NCBI GenBank assembly: GCA_949152475.1
Contig: OX424562.1
Coordinates: forward strand, 20,832,209-20,896,208
Source of the DNA: Terebella lapidaria
Taxonomy: Eukaryota > Annelida > Polychaeta > Terebellida > Terebellidae
Length of the DNA: 64,000 bases
Reading direction: 5' to 3'
Translations under genes and position numbers: made by a program
In this document: one piece after another, positions 32,214-46,286 of the stretch
Numbering within the stretch: the stretch's first letter is position 1
How the letters are laid out: each line of letters opens with the position of its first letter
Notes under the pieces: generated by a model
What the model was told of the DNA's origin: nothing
What the model saw: only the letters and a program-made list of their open reading frames with translations
The model's database searches: none

Positions 32214-32482
32214 CACTTTAACCGCCTCTGTGGCCGAGTGGATGGGACCGGTGGCTCTTGAAGCAACGAAGCTCAGAGGCAGTAGGTGACGCGGGTTCGA
32301 TCCCCGTCACCGGCACAAAGTAGGTGGAGTTTTCATCCTGGCAATGCAAAGGTTTCTCCATTCGAATGTGCTTTCCAAATTCTAAATTGTCACCCGACGG
32401 GGGATGGGGAAGACAGGCAGAATTGCCTATCATCATGGACCGTCGATAAATAAATCTGATTATCATTATTATTATTATTATT
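32214..32482 (+). mobile_element. tRNA-derived SINE, copy 1, inside the minisatellite
   Basis: The 5' part is tRNA-like, of the Ser/Leu long-arm kind: A box TGGCCGAGTGG and B box GGTTCGATCCC, the internal RNA polymerase III promoter. An unrelated body follows, then an (ATT)n tail. A 6 bp target duplication ATCTGA flanks it (32208-32213 and 32483-32488) and matches the interrupted minisatellite unit. SINEs do not encode protein, so the minus-strand frame across it is a shadow. Confidence 0.9.
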
Positions 32483-33970
32483 ATCTGAGGCCTGATCATG
32501 GTCAACGAGTGACTTCTCGGGCCTTATCGTGGCCAATGCGTGACATCTGAGGCCTGTTCATGGTCAATGAATAACTTCTAAGGCATGATCGTGGTCAATG
32601 AACGACTTTCAGGTCTGTTCATTATCAAGGAATGATTTGTCAGGAGTGTTCATGGTCAATGAGTGACATCTCAGGCGTGATCATTGTCAGTGACTGACAT
32701 CTGAAGCCTGTTCATGGTCAATGAATGACTTCTCAGGCCTGATCATTGTCAGTGAGTGACATCTGAGGCCTGTTCATGGTCAATGAGTGACTTCTCAGGC
32801 CTGATCATGGTCAATGTGTGACTTCTCAGGCCTGTTCATGGTCAATGAATTACTTTTCAGGCCTGATCATGGTCAGTGAGTGACTTCTCAGGCCTGATAT
32901 TGGTCAATGCGTGACATCAGAGGCCTGTTAATGGTCATTGAATGTCTGTCAGGTCTGTTTACCGCCAATGAATGACTTCTCAGGCCTGATCATGGTCAAT
33001 GAGTGACATCTCAGGCCTGATCATGGTCAATGAATGACTTCCCAGGCCTGATCATGGTCAATGAACGATTGTCAGGTCTGTTCATGGTCAATGAGTGACA
33101 TCTCAGGCCTCATCATGGTCAATGAATGACTTCTCAGGCCTGATCATGGTCAATGAATGACTTCTCAGGATTTTTCATGGTCAATGAATGACTTCTCAGG
33201 CCTGATCAGGGTCAATGAATGACTGGCAGGTCTGTCATGGTCAATGAATGATTTCTCAGGCCTGATTATGGTCAATGAATGACTTCTCAGGCCTGTTCAT
33301 GGTCAATGAATGACTTCTCAGGCCTCATCATGGTCAATGAATGACATCTCAGGCCTGATCATTATCAATGAGTGACATCTGAGGCCTGATGATGGTCAAT
33401 GAATGACTTATCAGGATTGTTCATGGTCAATGAATGACTTCTCAGGCCTGGTCACGGTCAATGAATGATTTGCCAGGCCTGATCATGGTCAATGAATGAC
33501 TTCTCAGGCCTGATCATGGTCAATGAATGACTTCACAAGCCTGGCCACGGTCAATGAATGATTTCTCAGGCCTGATCATGGTCAATGAGTGACATCTGAG
33601 GCCTGTTCATGGTCAATGAATGATTTTTCAGGCCTGATCATGGTCAATGAATAACTTATCAGGCCTGATCACGGTCAATGAATGACTTTCAGGTCTGTTC
33701 ATCGTCAATGAATGACTTCTCAGGCCTGATCATGGTCAATGAATGACTTCCCAGGCGAGATCATGGTCAGTGAGTGACTTCTGAGGCCTGATCATGGTCA
33801 ACTAATGACTTCTCAGGCCTGATCATGGTCAAAGAATAACTTCTCAGGCCTGATCATGGTCAATGAATGACTTCTCATGCCGTATCATGGTCAATGAATG
33901 ACTTCTCAGGCCTGATCATGGTCAATGGATGACTTCTCAGGCCAGATCATGGTCAATGAATGACATCTGA

Positions 33971-34233
33971 CACTTTAACCACCTCTGTGGCCAAGTGGAT
34001 GGGACCGGTGGCTCTTGAAGCAACGAAGCTCAGAGGCAGTATGTGACGCGGGTTCGATCCCCGTCACCGGCACAAAGTAGGTGGAGTTTTCATCCTGGCA
34101 ATGCAAAGGTTTCTCCATTCGAATGTGCTTTCCAAATTCTAAATTGTCACCCGACGGGGGGTGGGGAAAACAGGCAGAATTGCCTATCATCATGGACCGT
34201 CGATAAATAAATCTGATTATTATTATTATTATT
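33971..34233 (+). mobile_element. tRNA-derived SINE, copy 2, inside the minisatellite
   Basis: Nearly the same as the copy at 32214, with the same junctions (ATCTGA at 33965-33970 and 34234-34239) and the same array variants on both sides. This shows it was duplicated with the array and was not a separate insertion. The tail has fewer ATT units. Confidence 0.9.
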
Positions 34234-35166
34234 ATCTGAGGCCTGATCATGGTCAATGAGTGACTTCTCGGGCCTTATCGTGGCCATGGCGTGACATCTG
34301 AGGCCTGTTCATGGTCAATGAATAACTTCTAAGGCATGATCGTGGTCAATGAACGACTTTCAGGTCTGTTCGTTATCAAGGAATGACTTGTCAGGAGTGT
34401 TCATGGTCAATGAGTGACATCTCAGGCGTGATCATTGTCAGTGACTGACATCTGAAGCCTGTTCATGGTCAATGAATGACTTCTCAGGCCTGATCATTGT
34501 CAGTGAGTGACATCTGAGGCCTGTTCATGGTCAATGAGTGACTTCTCAGGCCTGGTCATGGTCAATGAGTGACTTCTCAGGCCTGTTCATGGTCAATGAA
34601 TTACTTTTCAGGCCTGATCATGGTCAGTGAGTGACTTCTCAGGCCTGATCTTGGTGAATGCGTGACATCAGAGGCCTGTTAATGGTCATTGAATGTCTGT
34701 CAGGTCTGTTTATCGCCAATGAATGACTTCTCAGGCCTGATCATGGTCAATGAGTGACATCTCAGGCCTGATCATGGTAAATGAACGATTGTCAGGTCTG
34801 TTCATGGTCAATGAGTGACATCTCAAGCCTGAACATGGTCAATGAATGACTTCTCAGGCCTGATCATGGTCAATGAATGACTTCTCAGGCCTGATCATGG
34901 TCAATGAATGACTTCTCAGGCCTGACCATTGTCAGTGAATGACATCTGAGGCCTGTTCATGGTCAATGAGTGACTTCTCAGGCCTGATCATTGTCAGTGA
35001 ATGACTTCTCAGGACTGTTCATGGTCAATGAATGACTTCTCAGGCCTGATCTTGGTCAGTGAGTGACTTCTCAGGCCTGATCTTGGTCAATGCGTGACAT
35101 TTGAGGCCTGATCATGGTCAATGGATGACTTCTCAGGCCAGATCATGGTCAATGAGTGACATTTTA

Positions 35167-35412
35167 CACTTTAACCGCCTCTGTGGCCGAGTGGATGGGA
35201 CCGGTGGCTCTTGAAGCAACGAAGCTCAAGAGGCAGTAGGTGACGCGGGTTCGATCCCCGTCACCGGCACAAAGTAGGTGGAGTTTTCATCCTGGCAATG
35301 CAAAGGTTTCTCCAATCGAATGTGCTTTCCAAATTCTAAATTGTCACCCGACAGGGGATGGGGAAGACGGGCAGAATTGCCTATCATCATGGACCGTCGT
35401 TAAATAAATCTG

Positions 35413-35448
<36 letters not shown>
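35167..35448 (+). mobile_element. tRNA-derived SINE, copy 3, inside the minisatellite
   Basis: The same element and the same relative position in the array. The left junction has changed (ATTTTA instead of ATCTGA) while the right ATCTGA remains at 35449-35454. One extra base lies in the tRNA-like part (GCTCAAGAGGC against GCTCAGAGGC) and the ATT tail is longer. Confidence 0.9.
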
Positions 35449-35450
<2 letters not shown>

Positions 35451-38400
35451 CTGAGGCCTGATCATGGTCAATGAGTGACTTCTCAGGCCTTATCGTGGCC
35501 AATGCGTGACATCTGAGGCCTGTTCATGGTCAATGAATAACTTCTCAGGCATGATCGTGGTCAATGAACGACTTTCAGGTCTGTTCATTATCAAGGAATG
35601 ACTTGTCAGGAGTGTTCATGGTCAATGAGTGACATCTCAGGCGTGATCATTATCAGTGACTGACATCTGAAGCCTGTTCATGGTCAATGAATGACTTCTC
35701 AGGCCTGATCATTGTCAGTGAGTGACATCTGAGGCCTGTTCATGGTCAATGAATGACTTCTCAGGCCTGTTCATGGTCAATGAATTATTTTTGAGGCCTG
35801 ATCATGGTCAGTGAGTGATTTCTCAGGCCTGATCTTGGTCAATGCGTGACATCAGAGGCCTGTTAATGGTCATTGAATGTCTGTCAGGTCTGTTTATCGC
35901 CAATGAATGACTTCTCAGGCCTGATCATGGTCAATGAGTGACATCTCAGGCCTGATCATGGTCAATGAATGACTTCCCAGGCCTGATCATGGTCAATGAA
36001 CGATTGTCAGGTCTGTTCATGGTCAATGAGTGACATCTCAGGCCTCATCATGGTCAATGAATGACTTCTCAGGCCTGATCATGGTCAATGAATGACTTCT
36101 CAGGATTTTTCATGGTCAATGAATGACTTCTCAGGCCTGATCAGGGTCAATGAATGACTGGCAGGTCTGTTCATGGTCAATGAATGATTTCTCAGGCCTG
36201 ATTATGGTCAATGAATGACTTCTCAGGCCTGTTCATGGTCAATGAATGACTTCTCAGGCCTCATCATGGTCAATAAATGACTTCTCAGGCCCGATCATGG
36301 TCAATGAATGACTGTCAGGTTTGTTCATGGTCAATGAATGAGTTCTCAGGCCTGATTATGGTCAAAGAATGACTTCCCAGGATTGTTCATGGTCAATGAA
36401 TGACTTCTCAGGCCTCATCATGGTCAATAAATGACTTCTCAGGCCCGATCATGGTCAATGAATGACTGTCAGGTTTGTTCATGGTCAATGAATGAGTTCT
36501 CAGGCCTGATTATGGTCAAAGAATGACTTCTCAGGCCTGTTGATGGTCAATGAATGACTTCTCAGGCCTGATCATGGTCAAAAAATAACTTCTCAGGCCT
36601 GATCATGGTCAATGAATCACTTCTCAGGCCGTATCATGGTCAATGGATGACTTCTCAGGCCTGAACGTGCTCAATGTCTTATTTCTGAGGCCTGATCTGG
36701 TCAATGAGTGACATCTGAGGACTGATCATGGTCAATGATTGACTTCTCAGGCCTGATCATGGTCAATGAATAACTTCTCAGGCCTGATCAAGGTCAATGA
36801 ATGACTTTCAGGTCTGTTCATAGTCAATGAATGACTTCTCAGGCCTGATCATGGTCAATGGATGACTTCTCAGGTCTGATCATGGTCAATGAATGACTTC
36901 TCAGGCCTGATTATGGTCAATGGATGACTTCTCAGGCCTGATCATGGTCAAAGAATAACTTCTCAGGCCTGATCATGGTCAATGAATGACTTCTCATGCC
37001 GTATCATGGTCAATGAGTGACTTCTCAGGCCTGTTCATGGTCAATGAATTACTTTTGAGGCCTGATCATGGTCAGTGAGTGACTTCTCAGGCCTGATCTT
37101 GGTCAATGCGTGACATCAGTGGCCTGTTAATGGTCATTGAATGTCTGTCAGGTCTGTTTATCGCCAATGAATGACTTCTCAGGCCTGATCATGGTCAATG
37201 AGTGACATCTCAGGCCTGATCATGGTCAATGAATGACTTCCCAGGCCTGACCATGGTCAATGAACGATTGTCAGGTCTGTTCATGGTCAATGAGTGACAT
37301 CTCAGGCCTCATCATGGTCAATGAATGACTCCTCAGGCCTGATCATGGTCAACGAATGACTTCTCAGGATTTTTCATGGTCAATGAATGACTTCTCAGGC
37401 CTGATCAGGGTCAATGAATGACTGTCAGGCCTGATTATGGTCAATGAATGACTTCTCATGCCGTATCATGGTCAATGAGTGACTTCTCAGGCCTGTTCAT
37501 GGTCAATGAATTACTTCTCAGGCCTGATCATGGTCAGTGAGTGACTTCTCAGGCCTGATCTTGGTCATTGCGTGACATCAGAGGCCTGTTAATGGTCATT
37601 GAATGTCTGTCATGTCTGTTTATGAAAATGAATGACACCTGAGGCCTGATCATGGTCAATGAATGACTTATCAGGATTGTTCATGGTCAATGTATGACAT
37701 CTGAGGCCTGTTAATGGTCATTGAATGTCTGTCATGTCTGTTTATGAAACTGAATGACACCTGAGGCCTGATCATGGTCAATGAATGACTTATCAGGATT
37801 GTTCATGGTCAATGAATGACTTCTCAGGCCTGATCATGGTCAATAAATGACTTCTCAGGCCTGACCATGGTCAATGAATGACTGTCAGGTCTGTTCATGG
37901 TCAATGAATGACTTCTCAGGCCTGATCATGGTCAATGAATGACTTCTCAGGCCTGTTCATGGTCAATGAATGACTTCTCAGGCCTGATCATGGACAATGA
38001 ATGGCTTCTCAGGCCTGATGATGGTCAATGAATGACTTCTCAGGCCTGATAATGGTCAATGAATGACTTCTCAGGCGTGTTCGTGGTCAATGAATGAATT
38101 CTCAGGCCTGGTCATGGTCAGTGAGTGACATCATAGGCCTGTTCATGGTCAATGAATGACTTCAGAGACCTGCTCATGGTCAATGAATGACTTCTTAGGC
38201 CTGATCATGGTCAATGAATGACTGTCAGGTCTGTTCATGGTCAATGAATGACTTCTCAGGCCTGATCATGGACAATGAATGGCTTCTCAGGCCTGATGAT
38301 GGTCAATGAATGACTTCTCAGGCCTGGTCATGGTCAATGAATGACTTCTCAGGCCTGTTTGTGGTCAATGAATGAATCCTCAGGCCTGATCATGGTCAAT

Positions 38401-41400
38401 GAATGACTTCCCAGGCCTGATCATGGTCAATGAATGACTTCTCAGGCCTGATCATGGTCAATGAATGACTTCTCAGGCCTGACCATGGTCAATGAATGAC
38501 TTCTCAGGATTTTTTTTGGTCAATGAATGACTTCTCAGACCTGATCATGGTCAATGAATGACTTCTCAGGCCTGATCATGGTCAAGGAATGACTTCTCAG
38601 GCCTGGTCACGGTCAATGAATGACTTCTCAGGCCTGACCATGGTCAATGAATGACTTCTCAGGATTTTTCTTGGTCAATGAATGACTTCTCAGGCCTGAT
38701 CATGGTCAACGAATGACTTCTCAGGCCTGATCGTCGTCAGTAAGTGACATCTGAGGCCTGATCATGGTCAATGAATGACTTCTCAGGATTGTTCATGGTC
38801 ATTGAATGACTTCTCAGGCCTGATCATGGTCAATGAATGACTTCTCAGGCCTGATCGTCGTCAGTGAGTGACATCGGAGGCCTGATGATGGTCAATGAAT
38901 GACTTCTCAGGATTGTTCATGGTCAATGAATGACTTCTCAGGCCTGATCATGGTCAATAAATGACTTCTCAGGCCTGATCATGGTCAATGAATGACTGTC
39001 AGGTCTGTTCATGGTCAATGAATGACTTCTCAGGCCTGATCATGGTCAATGAATGACTTCTCCTGAAGGCCTGCTCATGGTCAATGAATGACTTCTCAGG
39101 CCTGATCATGGACAATGTATGGCTTCTCAGGCCTGATGATGGTCAATGAATGACTTCTCAGGCCTGATAATGGTCAATGAATGACTTCTCAGGCGTGTTC
39201 GTGGTCAATGAATGATTTCTCAGGCCCGGTCATGGTCAGTGAGTGACATCATAGGCCTGTTCATGGTCAATGAATGACTTCAGAGACCTGCTCATGGTCA
39301 ATGAATGACTTCTTAGGCCTGATCATGGTCAATGAATGACTGTCAGGTCTGCTCATGGTCAATGAATGACTTCTCAGGCCTGATCATGGACAATGAATGG
39401 CTTCTCAGGCCTGATGATGGTCAATGAATGACTTCTCAGGCCTGATCATGGACAATGAATGGCTTCTCAGGCCTGATCATGGTCAATGAATGACTGTCAG
39501 GTCTGTTCATGGTCAATGAATGACTTCTCAGGCCTGATCATGGTCAATGAATGACTTCTCCTGAAGGCCTGCTCATGGTCAATGAATGACTTCTCAGGCC
39601 TGATCATGGACAATGTATGACTTCTCAGGCCTGATCATGGTCAATGAATGACTTCTCAGGCCTGTTTGTGGTCAATGAATGAATCCTCAGGCCTGATCAT
39701 GGTCAGTGAGTGACATCTCAGGCCTGTTCATGGTCAATGAATGACTTCAGAGAGCTGATCACGGTCAATCAGTGATTTCTCAGGCCTGATCATGGTCAAT
39801 GAATGATTTCTCAGGCCTGATCATGGTCAGTGAGTGTCATCTGAGGCCTGTTCATGGTCAATGAATCACTTCTCAGGCCTGATCATTGTCAATGATTGAC
39901 TTCTCAGGCCTGGCCATGGCCAATGAGTGACTTCTCAGGATTGTTCATGGTCAATGAATTTGACTTCTCAGGCCTGATCATGGTCAATGAATGACTGTCA
40001 GGTCTGTTCATGGTCAATGAATGACTTCTCAGGTAAGACCATGGTCAGTGAGTGACTTCTGAGGCCTGTTTATGGTCAATGAATGACTTCTCAGGCCTGA
40101 TCATTGTCAGTGAATGACATCTGAGGCCTGTTCATGGTCAATGAGGGACTTCTCATTCCTGATCATGGTCAAAGAATGACTTCTCAGGACTGTTCGTGGT
40201 CAATGAATGACTTCTCAGGCCTGATCATGGTCAGTGAGTGACTTCTCAGGCCTGATCTTGGTCAATGCGTAACATTTGAGGCCTGTTCATGGTCAATGAA
40301 TGACTTTTCAGGCCAGATCATGGTCAATGAGTGACATCTGAGGCCTGATCATGGTCAATGAGTGACTTCTCAGGCCTTATCTTGGTCAATGCGTGACATC
40401 TGAGGCCTGTTCATGGTCAATGAGGGATTTCTCAGGCCTGATCATGGTCAATGAGGGATTTCTCAGGCCTGATCATGGTCAATGAGTGACATCTCAGGCC
40501 TGATCATGGTCAATGAATGACTTCCCAGGCCTGATCATGGTCAATGAATGACTTCTCAGGCCTTATCTTGGTCAATGCGTGACATCTGACGCCTGTTCAT
40601 GGTCAATGAGGGATTTCTCAGGCCTGATCATGGTCAATGAGTGACATCTCAGGCCTGATCATGGTCAATGAATGACTTCCCAGGCCTGATCATGGTCAAT
40701 GAATGACTTCTCAGGCCTGATCATGGTCAATGAGTGACATCTCAGGCCTGATCATGGTCAATGAATGACTTCCCAGGCCTGATCATGGTCAATGAATGAC
40801 TTTTCAGGCCTGGTCACGGTCAATGAGTGACTTCTCGGGCCTGATCATTGTCAGTGAGTGATATCTGAGGCCTGTTCAGGGTCAATGAATCACTTATCTG
40901 GCCTGTTCATGGTCAATGAGTGACTTTTCAGGCCTGATCATGGTCAATGAATGCCTTCTCAGGCCTGATCATGGTCAATGAATGACTTCTCAGGCCTGAT
41001 CATGGTCAATGAATGACTTCTCAGGATTTTTCTTGGTCAATGAATGACTTCTCAGGCCTGATCATGGTCAATGAATGACTTCTCAGGCCTGATCATGGTC
41101 AAGGAATGACTTCTCAGGCCTGGTCACGGTCAATGAATGACTTCTCAGGCCTGATCATGGTCAATGAATGACTTCTCAGGATTTTTCTTGGTCAATGAAT
41201 GACTTCTCAGGCCTGATCAGGGTCAATGAATGACTGGCAGGTCTGTTCATGGTCAATGAATGACTTCTCAGGCCTGATCATGGTCAATGAATGACTTCTC
41301 AGGCCTGATCGTCGTCAGTGAGTGACATCTGAGGCCTGATCATGCTCAATGAATGACTTCTCAGGATTGATCATGGTCAATGAATGACTTCTCAGGCCTG

Positions 41401-44400
41401 ATCATGGTCAATAAATGACTTCTCAGGCCTGATCATGGTCAATGAATGACTGTCAGGTCTGTTCATGGTCAATGAATGACTTCTCAGGCCTGATCATGGT
41501 CAATGAATGACTTCTCAGGCCTGTTCATGGTCAATGATATGACTTCTCAGGCCTGATCATGGACAATGAATGGCTTCTCAGGCCTGATGATGGTCAATGA
41601 ATGACTTCTCAGGCCTGATAATGGTCAATGAATGACTTCTCAGGCGTGTTCGTGGTCAATGAATGAATTCTCAGGCCTGGTCATGGTCAGTGAGTGACAT
41701 CATAGGCCTGTTCATGGTCAATGAATGACTTCAGAGACCTGATCACGGTCAATCAGTGATTTCTCAGGCCTGATCAGGGTCAATGAATGACTGGCAGGCC
41801 TGATCATGGTCAATGAATGACTTCTCAGGCCTGATCATGGTCAGTGAGTGTCATCTGAGGCCTGTTCATGGTCAATGAATCACTTCTCAGGCCTGATCAT
41901 TGTCAATGATTGACTTCTCAGGCCTGATCATGGTCAGTGAGTGTCATCTGAGGCCTGTTCATGGTCAATGAATCACTTCTCAGGCCTGATCATTGTCAAT
42001 GATTGACTTCTCAGGCCTGGCCATGGCCAATGAGTGACATCTCAGGCCTGATCATGGTCAATGAATGACTTCCCAGGCCTGATCATGGTCAATGAATGAC
42101 TTCTCAGGCCTGATCATGGTCAATGAGTGACATCTCAGGCCTGATCATGGTCAATGAATGACTTCCCAGGCCTGATCATGGTCAATGAATGACTTCTCAG
42201 GCCTGGTCACGGTCAATGAGTGACTTCTCGGGCCTGGTCACGGTCAATGAGTGACTTCTCGGGCCTGATCATTGTCAGTGAGTGATATCTGAGGCCTGTT
42301 CAGGGTCAATGAATCACTTATCTGGCCTGTTCATGGTCAATGAGTGACTTTTCAGGCCTGATCATGGTCAATGAATGCCTTCTCAGGCCTGATCATGGTC
42401 AATGAATGACTTCTCAGGCCTGATCATGGTCAATGAATGACTTCTCAGGATTTTTCTTGGTCAATGAATGACTTCTCAGGCCTGATCATGGTCAATGAAT
42501 GACTTCTCAGGCCTGATCATGGTCAAGGAATGACTTCTCAGGCCTGGTCACGGTCAATGAATGACTTCTCAGGCCTGATCATGGTCAATGAATGACTTCT
42601 CAGGATTTTTCTTGGTCAATGAATGACTTCTCAGGCCTGATCAGGGTCAATGAATGACTGGCAGGTCTGTTCATGGTCAATGAATGACTTCTCAGGCCTG
42701 ATCATGGTCAATGAATGACTTCTCAGGATTTTTCTTGGTCAATGAATGACTTCTCAGGCCTGATCAGGGTCAATGAATGACTGGCAGGTCTGTTCATGGT
42801 CAATGAATGACTTCTCAGGCCTGATCATGGTCAATGAATGACTTCTCAGGCCTGATCGTCGTCAGTGAGTGACATCTGAGGCCTGATCATGCTCAATGAA
42901 TGACTTCTCAGGATTGATCATGGTCAATGAATGACTTCTCAGGCCTGATCATGGTCAATAAATGACTTCTCAGGCCTGATCATGGTCAATGAATGACTGT
43001 CAGGTCTGTTCATGGTCAATGAATGACTTCTCAGGCCTGATCATGGTCAATGAATGACTTCTCAGGCCTGTTCATGGTCAATGATATGACTTCTCAGGCC
43101 TGATCATGGACAATGAATGGCTTCTCAGGCCTGATGATGGTCAATGAATGACTTCTCAGGCCTGATAATGGTCAATGAATGACTTCTCAGGCGTGTTCGT
43201 GGTCAATGAATGAATTCTCAGGCCTGGTCATGGTCAGTGAGTGACATCATAGGCCTGTTCATGGTCAATGAATGACTTCAGAGACCTGATCACGGTCAAT
43301 CAGTGATTTCTCAGGCCTGATCAGGGTCAATGAATGACTGGCAGGCCTGATCATGGTCAATGAATGACTTCTCAGGCCTGATCATGGTCAGTGAGTGAGG
43401 CCTGTTCATGGTCAATGAATCACTTCTCAGGCCTGATCATTGTCAATGATTGACTTCTCAGGCCTGATCATGGTCAGTGAGTGTCATCTGCGGCCTGTTC
43501 ATGGTCAATGAATCACTTCTCAGGCCTGATCATTGTCAATGATTGACTTCTCAGGCCTGGCCATGGCCAATGAGTGACATCTCAGGCCTGATCATGGTCA
43601 ATGAATGACTTCCCAGGCCTGATCATGGTCAATGAATGACTTCTCAGGCCTGATCATGGTCAATGAGTGACATCTCAGGCCTGATCATGGTCAATGAATG
43701 ACTTCCCAGGCCTGATCATGGTCAATGAATGACTTCTCAGGCCTGGTCACGGTCAATGAGTGACTTCTCGGGCCTGGTCACGGTCAATGAGTGACTTCTC
43801 GGGCCTGATCATTGTCAGTGAGTGATATCTGAGGCCTGTTCAGGGTCAATGAATCACTTATCTGGCCTGTTCATGGTCAATGAGTGACTTTTCAGGCCTG
43901 ATCATGGTCAATGAATGCCTTCTCAGGCCTGATCATGGTCAATGAATGACTTCTCAGGCCTGATCATGGTCAATGAATGACTTCTCAGGATTTTTCTTGG
44001 TCAATGAATGACTTCTCAGGCCTGATCATGGTCAATGAATGACTTCTCAGGCCTGATCATGGTCAAGGAATGACTTCTCAGGCCTGGTCACGGTCAATGA
44101 ATGACTTCTCAGGCCTGATCATGGTCAATGAATGACTTCTCAGGATTTTTCTTGGTCAATGAATGACTTCTCAGGCCTGATCAGGGTCAATGAATGACTG
44201 GCAGGTCTGTTCATGGTCAATGAATGACTTCTCAGGCCTGATCATGGTCAATGAATGACTTCTCAGGCCTGATCGTCGTCAGTGAGTGACATCTGAGGCC
44301 TGATCATGCTCAATGAATGACTTCTCAGGATTGATCATGGTCAATGAATGACTTCTCAGGCCTGATCATGGTCAATAAATGACTTCTCAGGCCTGATCAT

Positions 44401-45914
44401 GGTCAATGAATGACTGTCAGGTCTGTTCATGGTCAATGAATGACTTCTCAGGCCTGATCATGGTCAATGAATGACTTCTCAGGCCTGTTCATGGTCAATG
44501 AATGACTTCTGAGGCCTGATCATGGACAATGAATGGCTTCTCAGGCCTGATGATGGTCAATGAATGACTTCTCAGGCCTGATAATGGTCAATGAATGACT
44601 TCTCAGGCGTGTTCGTGGTCAATGAATGAATTCTCAGGCCTGGTCATGGTCAGTGAGTGACATCATAGGCCTGTTCATGGTCAATGAATGACTTCAGAGA
44701 CCTGATCACGGTCAATCAGTGATTTCTCAGGCCTGATCAGGGTCAATGAATGACTGGCAGGCCTGATCATGGTCAATGAATGACTTCTCAGGCCTGATCA
44801 TGGTCAGTGAGTGTCATCTGAGGCCTGTTCATGGTCAATGAATCACTTCTCAGGCCTGATCATTGTCAATGATTGACTTCTCAGGCCTGATCATGGTCAG
44901 TGAGTGTCATCTGAGGCCTGTTCATGGTCAATGAATCACTTCTCAGGCCTGATCATTGTCAATGATTGACTTCTCAGGCCTGGCCATGGCCAATGAGTGA
45001 CTTCTCAGGCCTGATCGTGGTCAGTGAGTGTCGTCTGAGGCCTGTTCATGGTCAATGAATCACTTATCAGGCCTGGTCACGGTCAATGAGTGACTTCTCG
45101 GGCCTGATCATTGTCAATGAGTGATATCTGAGGCCTGTTCAGGGTCAATGAATCACTTATCAGGCCTGGTCATGGTCAATGAGTGACTTTTCAGGCCTGA
45201 TCATTGTGAATGAGTGACTTCTCAGGTCTGATCATGGTCAATGAGTGACTTTTCAGGCCTGATCGTGGTCAGTGAGTGACATGTGAGGCCTGTCCATGGT
45301 TTATCGGGCGTGATCATGGTCAATGAGTGACTTATCAGGCCTGTTCATGGTCAATGAATCACTTATCAGGCCTGATGATGGTCAATGAGTGACTTTTCAG
45401 GCCTGATCATTGTCAGTGAGTGACATCTGAGGCCTGATCGTGGTCAATGAGTGACTTCTCAGGCCTGTTCATGGTCAGTGAGTGACATCTGAGGCCTGTT
45501 CATTGTCAATGAATCACTTATCAGGCCTGGTCATGGTCAATGAGTGACTTCTAAGGCCTGATCATGGTGAGCGAGTGACATCTGAGGCCTGTTTATGGTC
45601 AATGAGTAACTTCTCAGGCCTGATCATGGTCAACGAGTGACACGTGAGGCCTGTTCATTTTCAATGAGTGAATTCTCAACCGTGATCATGGTCAGTGAGT
45701 GACATGTGAGGCCTGTTCATTGTCAATGAGTGACTTCTCAGACCTGATCATGGTCAATGAGTGACACGTGAGGCCTGATGAAAAACGCAACCTGTAGAGC
45801 GCTCACAAGGAAGTGTCTGTGGTGGCGGCAGTGATCACAAATCCATAGTGTCCCACTGTCTGCCAAACTTCGGAATGATCTCAGACCTCAGACTGGATAA
45901 TTCACATTGTTGTA

Positions 45915-46284
45915 CCGGGAGCCCCCGTTAAAAAGTCCTATGTGTATTTATGGAAAAAGTCCCATTGATAAGTTTAAAAACGGTACTGAAAATACGCCCT
46001 GCGCATGGGCATTATTTTTGGAATAAGGTTTCAAACAAGGAATTGTTGGTAGGAACATAATAATCGAAGATTGCATATGTATTTAAGTCATGCATCCATG
46101 TATACATGTAGCTTGATTGGCCCTGCCGCCTCGACTTCCATTAGATAGATGGCGACTTCCATTCGATAGATGACAACGCACCAAAATATACGTGAAACAC
46201 GTCGTGGGCGTATTTTCGGGAAGCTATTCCATATATACACCTAGGGGCATATTATCCGGTGAGCTTATTAACGGGGGCTACCGG
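45915..46284. mobile_element. MITE with long inverted repeats and TA target site
   Basis: The left end CCGGGAGCCCCCGTTAA pairs with the right end TTAACGGGGGCTACCGG as an imperfect terminal inverted repeat. Pairing continues inwards (AAAATACGCCC near 45980 with GGGCGTATTTT near 46206). TA dinucleotides lie directly outside both ends (45913-45914 and 46285-46286), the usual Tc1/mariner-type target. No transposase frame is present. The superfamily call rests on the TA alone. Confidence 0.7.
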
Positions 46285-46286
46285 TA

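Larger units (their letters stand above)
30651..45778. repeat. 15 kb minisatellite array, ~31 bp unit, with higher-order repeats
   Basis: The unit contains TCTCAGGCCTGATCATGG followed by TCAATGAATGACT and is repeated roughly 460 times, counting the length without SINE insertions. Common variants are GTGAGTGACATCTGAGG, GACTGTCAGGTCTGTTCATG and GGATTTTTCTTGG. These variants recur in the same order at longer range. For example, ATATCTGAGGCCTGTTCAGG is at 40861, 42285, 43825 and 45124, about 1.3-1.54 kb apart (roughly 42-50 units). Variation rises at both ends and the centre-right is most uniform, as expected from unequal exchange. Each unit has two palindromes, AGGCCT and TGATCA. Because 31 is not a multiple of three and TGA is frequent, almost no open frame exists here. 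Confidence 0.97.

Noticed and set aside
32214-32320. A functional tRNA-Ser or tRNA-Leu gene
   Set aside because: The A and B boxes are present but the stems do not fold cleanly and the sequence runs into a SINE body and tail, so it is a SINE head.
32218-32505. 95-residue minus-strand frame repeated at 33975
   Set aside because: It is the antisense of a tRNA-derived SINE and its ATT tail; SINEs do not encode protein.
30651-45778. CRISPR-like array of short repeats
   Set aside because: The 31 bp units are directly adjacent with no unique spacers, the genome is eukaryotic, and there are no cas genes.
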